A DNA stretch of 5,988 bases from Nitrospira sp. (GTDB lineage Bacteria; Nitrospirota; Nitrospiria; Nitrospirales; Nitrospiraceae). The translations under genes and the position numbers were made by a program. Of the stretch, positions 5,175 through 5,988 are shown piece after piece. Below the pieces are notes generated by a model. That model saw only the letters and a program-made list of their open reading frames with translations. It was not told the origin of the DNA and made no database searches. The stretch spans positions 46,588-52,575 of the forward strand of contig JABMDG010000021.1 in NCBI GenBank assembly GCA_015904045.1, written 5' to 3'. How positions within the stretch are numbered: the stretch's first letter is position 1; each line of letters begins with the position of its first letter.

Positions 5175-5648
5175 CTGATCGCTTTTACGTCTGCGGTTCT
5201 GGCTTCCTACGCGGTTGCGCTCTTGGTCGTAGCCGACGGCGGCGTAGTATAGCGCGCGATCGAAGAAGTGGTCGAGCAGCTGGAGTAACTCCAGCTTCCC
5301 GTTTAATTCCATCGCATTATCGGCGAGACCTTCGCGATCGATAAAGGCGCGTACATGTTCCTTGGTGGCGGTGATAGCCCAGAGGAAGTGACTATAGCCG
5401 ACGCCTTGCTGGACGCGTGTGGCTCCCAGCTCAGTGTACCGCCGGGCCAACTGGTCCTCGGTCTTGTGCAGCAGCCAGTCGCTCAGGTTTCGGTAGATCT
5501 CGCGGGTGCGGGCTTCAAGTTCGTCCGCAGGAACTTTGCGCAAATCGCTGCATTGGGGGGCACTCCATACTTTCTCGCTGAGCTCGCGGGAAAGGTCTTC
5601 AGCGTGTTTCTCGATGAGCTGAATGAGTCGGACTGCCAGTGCCGGCAT
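5157..5648 (-). CDS. Standalone RsbRD_N-like (RsbT co-antagonist N-terminal) sensor domain protein
   Basis: The 163-residue all-helical protein resembles the N-terminal domain of RsbRD-type stressosome proteins, a globin-like fold without haem thought to sense signals. Recognisable features are the opening L-I-E-K-H-A-E-D-L (residues 11-19), the I-Y-R-N-L-S-D-W-L (51-59) and Y-T-E-L-G-A-T-R-V (71-79) helices, the F-L-W-A-I-T-A-T-K-E-H-V (88-99) helix and the closing F-F-D-R-A-L-Y-Y-A-A-V-G-Y (128-140). In RsbR homologues a phosphorylatable STAS domain follows. Here it is absent, and the protein ends in a basic tail (R144, R146, R152-R154, K155). It would therefore need a partner in trans to signal. 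Start ATG 5648 is supported by GGAGG (complement of 5655-5659) six bases upstream. The gene is cytoplasmic, transcribed towards the Rh channel gene and divergent from the gene at 5855. Family assignment comes from motif memory. Confidence 0.75.
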   Translation of the reverse strand: MPALAVRLIQLIEKHAEDLSRELSEKVWSAPQCSDLRKVPADELEARTREIYRNLSDWLLHKTEDQLARRYTELGATRVQQGVGYSHFLWAITATKEHVRAFIDREGLADNAMELNGKLELLQLLDHFFDRALYYAAVGYDQERNRVGSQNRRRKSDQQALPR

Positions 5649-5682
5649 AGGGTACCTCCAGCTAGGGGTGAGCGAGTGCGCG

Positions 5683-5712
5683 ATTTTAGCTCTCCACTAC
5701 GGTAGAACGCAA
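5683..5712 (-). promoter_or_regulatory. Candidate promoter of the RsbRD_N-like gene
   Basis: On the minus strand TAAAAT (complement of 5683-5688) matches the -10 consensus at five of six positions. A weak -35, TTGCGT (complement of 5707-5712), lies 18 bases upstream. Transcription would start near 5676, giving a leader of under 30 bases before the ATG at 5648. The poor -35 leaves room for an activator. Confidence 0.4.
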
Positions 5713-5723
5713 GCCGATCGATT

Positions 5724-5732
5724 GGGGGGGGG
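5724..5732. repeat. G9 homopolymer between two divergent genes
   Basis: Nine consecutive G residues (C9 on the minus strand) lie about 75 bp upstream of the RsbRD_N-like start and about 120 bp upstream of the gene at 5855. The tract is just upstream of the candidate -35 of the former. Long G/C tracts are prone to slippage, so the length may vary between cells or be a sequencing uncertainty. Confidence 0.7.
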
Positions 5733-5776
5733 AACAGTGAGACTTCACAAGGGGGCGTTACTGCTGGAATTGCGAA

Positions 5777-5804
5777 TTCACTGGAGTTATTGATAGGTTA
5801 TAGA
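5777..5804 (+). promoter_or_regulatory. Weak candidate promoter for the gene starting at 5855
   Basis: TTCACT at 5777-5782 and TATAGA at 5799-5804 are 16 bases apart and match consensus at four of six positions each. Transcription would start near 5811, about 45 bases before the ATG. The region is locally AT-richer than its surroundings. The support is modest. Confidence 0.25.
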
Positions 5805-5854
5805 TGGAATTGAGGTGTCGGTGGCGAATGGTATGACATGATAGGAGGTGGGGT

Positions 5855-5988
5855 ATGGCGTATCCAACCAATTCCGTCATGGCGCGGATTCTGTGGTGTC
5901 GAAGGCAGAAAAGGCGGGCGAGTGGGCAGCTTGATTTGGAAGAATGGGCTGCTGAAGAAGAGGGCCTCCGGGACGCGCTTCGCAATCA
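5855..5988 (+). CDS. 5' part of an unrecognised gene that runs off the right edge
   Basis: The frame is open from ATG 5855 to the end of the window (44 full codons). An excellent ribosome binding site, AGGAGG at 5843-5848, lies six bases before the start. The visible protein begins M-A-Y-P-T-N-S-V-M-A-R-I-L-W, continues with a basic patch (C-R-R-Q-K-R-R) and then turns strongly acidic (D-L-E-E-W-A-A-E-E-E). It looks like a soluble, helical, charged N-terminus with no signal peptide. I recognise no family, and the fragment is too short to assign a role. A second in-frame ATG at codon 9 is possible but has no ribosome binding site of its own. The gene is divergent from the RsbRD_N-like gene and shares about 200 bp of upstream DNA with it. 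Confidence 0.62.
   Translation, partial: MAYPTNSVMARILWCRRQKRRASGQLDLEEWAAEEEGLRDALRN

Noticed and set aside
5355..5705. 116-residue plus-strand frame antisense to the RsbRD_N-like gene
   Set aside because: It covers a gene with a strong ribosome binding site and family-like helices, and its own translation shows no domain pattern.
5810..5837. TTGAGG-16-TATGAC as promoter for the gene at 5855
   Set aside because: It would start transcription inside the ribosome binding site; the upstream candidate at 5777-5804 fits better.
1..5988. CRISPR array, tRNA, rRNA, insertion sequence or toxin-antitoxin pair
   Set aside because: Reading through the window I saw no regularly spaced repeats, cloverleaf, transposase motif or paired small genes.

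Overview
The window looks like chromosomal DNA from a GC-rich Gram-negative environmental bacterium. From the look of the proteins (an N-terminally extended CBS-pair protein, a standalone RsbRD-type sensor domain, a small conserved-looking hypothetical protein and an Rh-type ammonium channel) I lean towards a Nitrospira-like member of the Nitrospirota. That is inference from memory and no marker gene here proves it. If it is right, the Rh50-type channel is notable, because Rh50 is associated with ammonia oxidisers and with clade A comammox Nitrospira, while nitrite-oxidising Nitrospira usually carry Amt proteins.

Layout. A gene runs off the left edge on the minus strand (first codons at 1-23). 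Divergent from it is a CPFC-containing DsbA/FrnE-like thioredoxin-fold oxidoreductase (200-763, +), convergent with a 3-hydroxyisobutyrate-dehydrogenase-family enzyme (824-1720, -). Upstream of the latter are a 24-bp dyad and a repeated TGTACA element beside a good -10 box. Next come a 61-residue hypothetical protein with a near-ideal promoter and ribosome binding site (1894-2079, -) and a family 2 glycosyltransferase that appears to have lost its middle third in frame (2248-2757, -). Divergent from that is a CBS-pair protein (2896-3645, +) with a strong promoter. Its longest reading frame overstates the N-terminus.

The CBS gene and the converging Rh channel gene (3769-4956, -) are separated by two hairpins, one of them a textbook terminator with an 18-bp stem. 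Upstream of the channel gene, on the same strand, lies the standalone RsbRD_N-like gene (5157-5648, -), with a perfect 10-bp hairpin straddling its stop codon. A divergent gene with a strong ribosome binding site starts at 5855 (+) and runs off the right edge. A G9 tract lies between these last two genes.

How they fit together. Almost every gene has its own promoter or leader, so this reads as a set of single-gene units rather than one operon. The only plausible co-transcription is RsbRD_N into the Rh channel, across a 200-bp gap. No glnK lies beside the channel gene within the window, as expected for an Rh rather than an AmtB protein. I see no mobile element, CRISPR array, tRNA or rRNA. No stretch longer than 300 bases lacks a gene.
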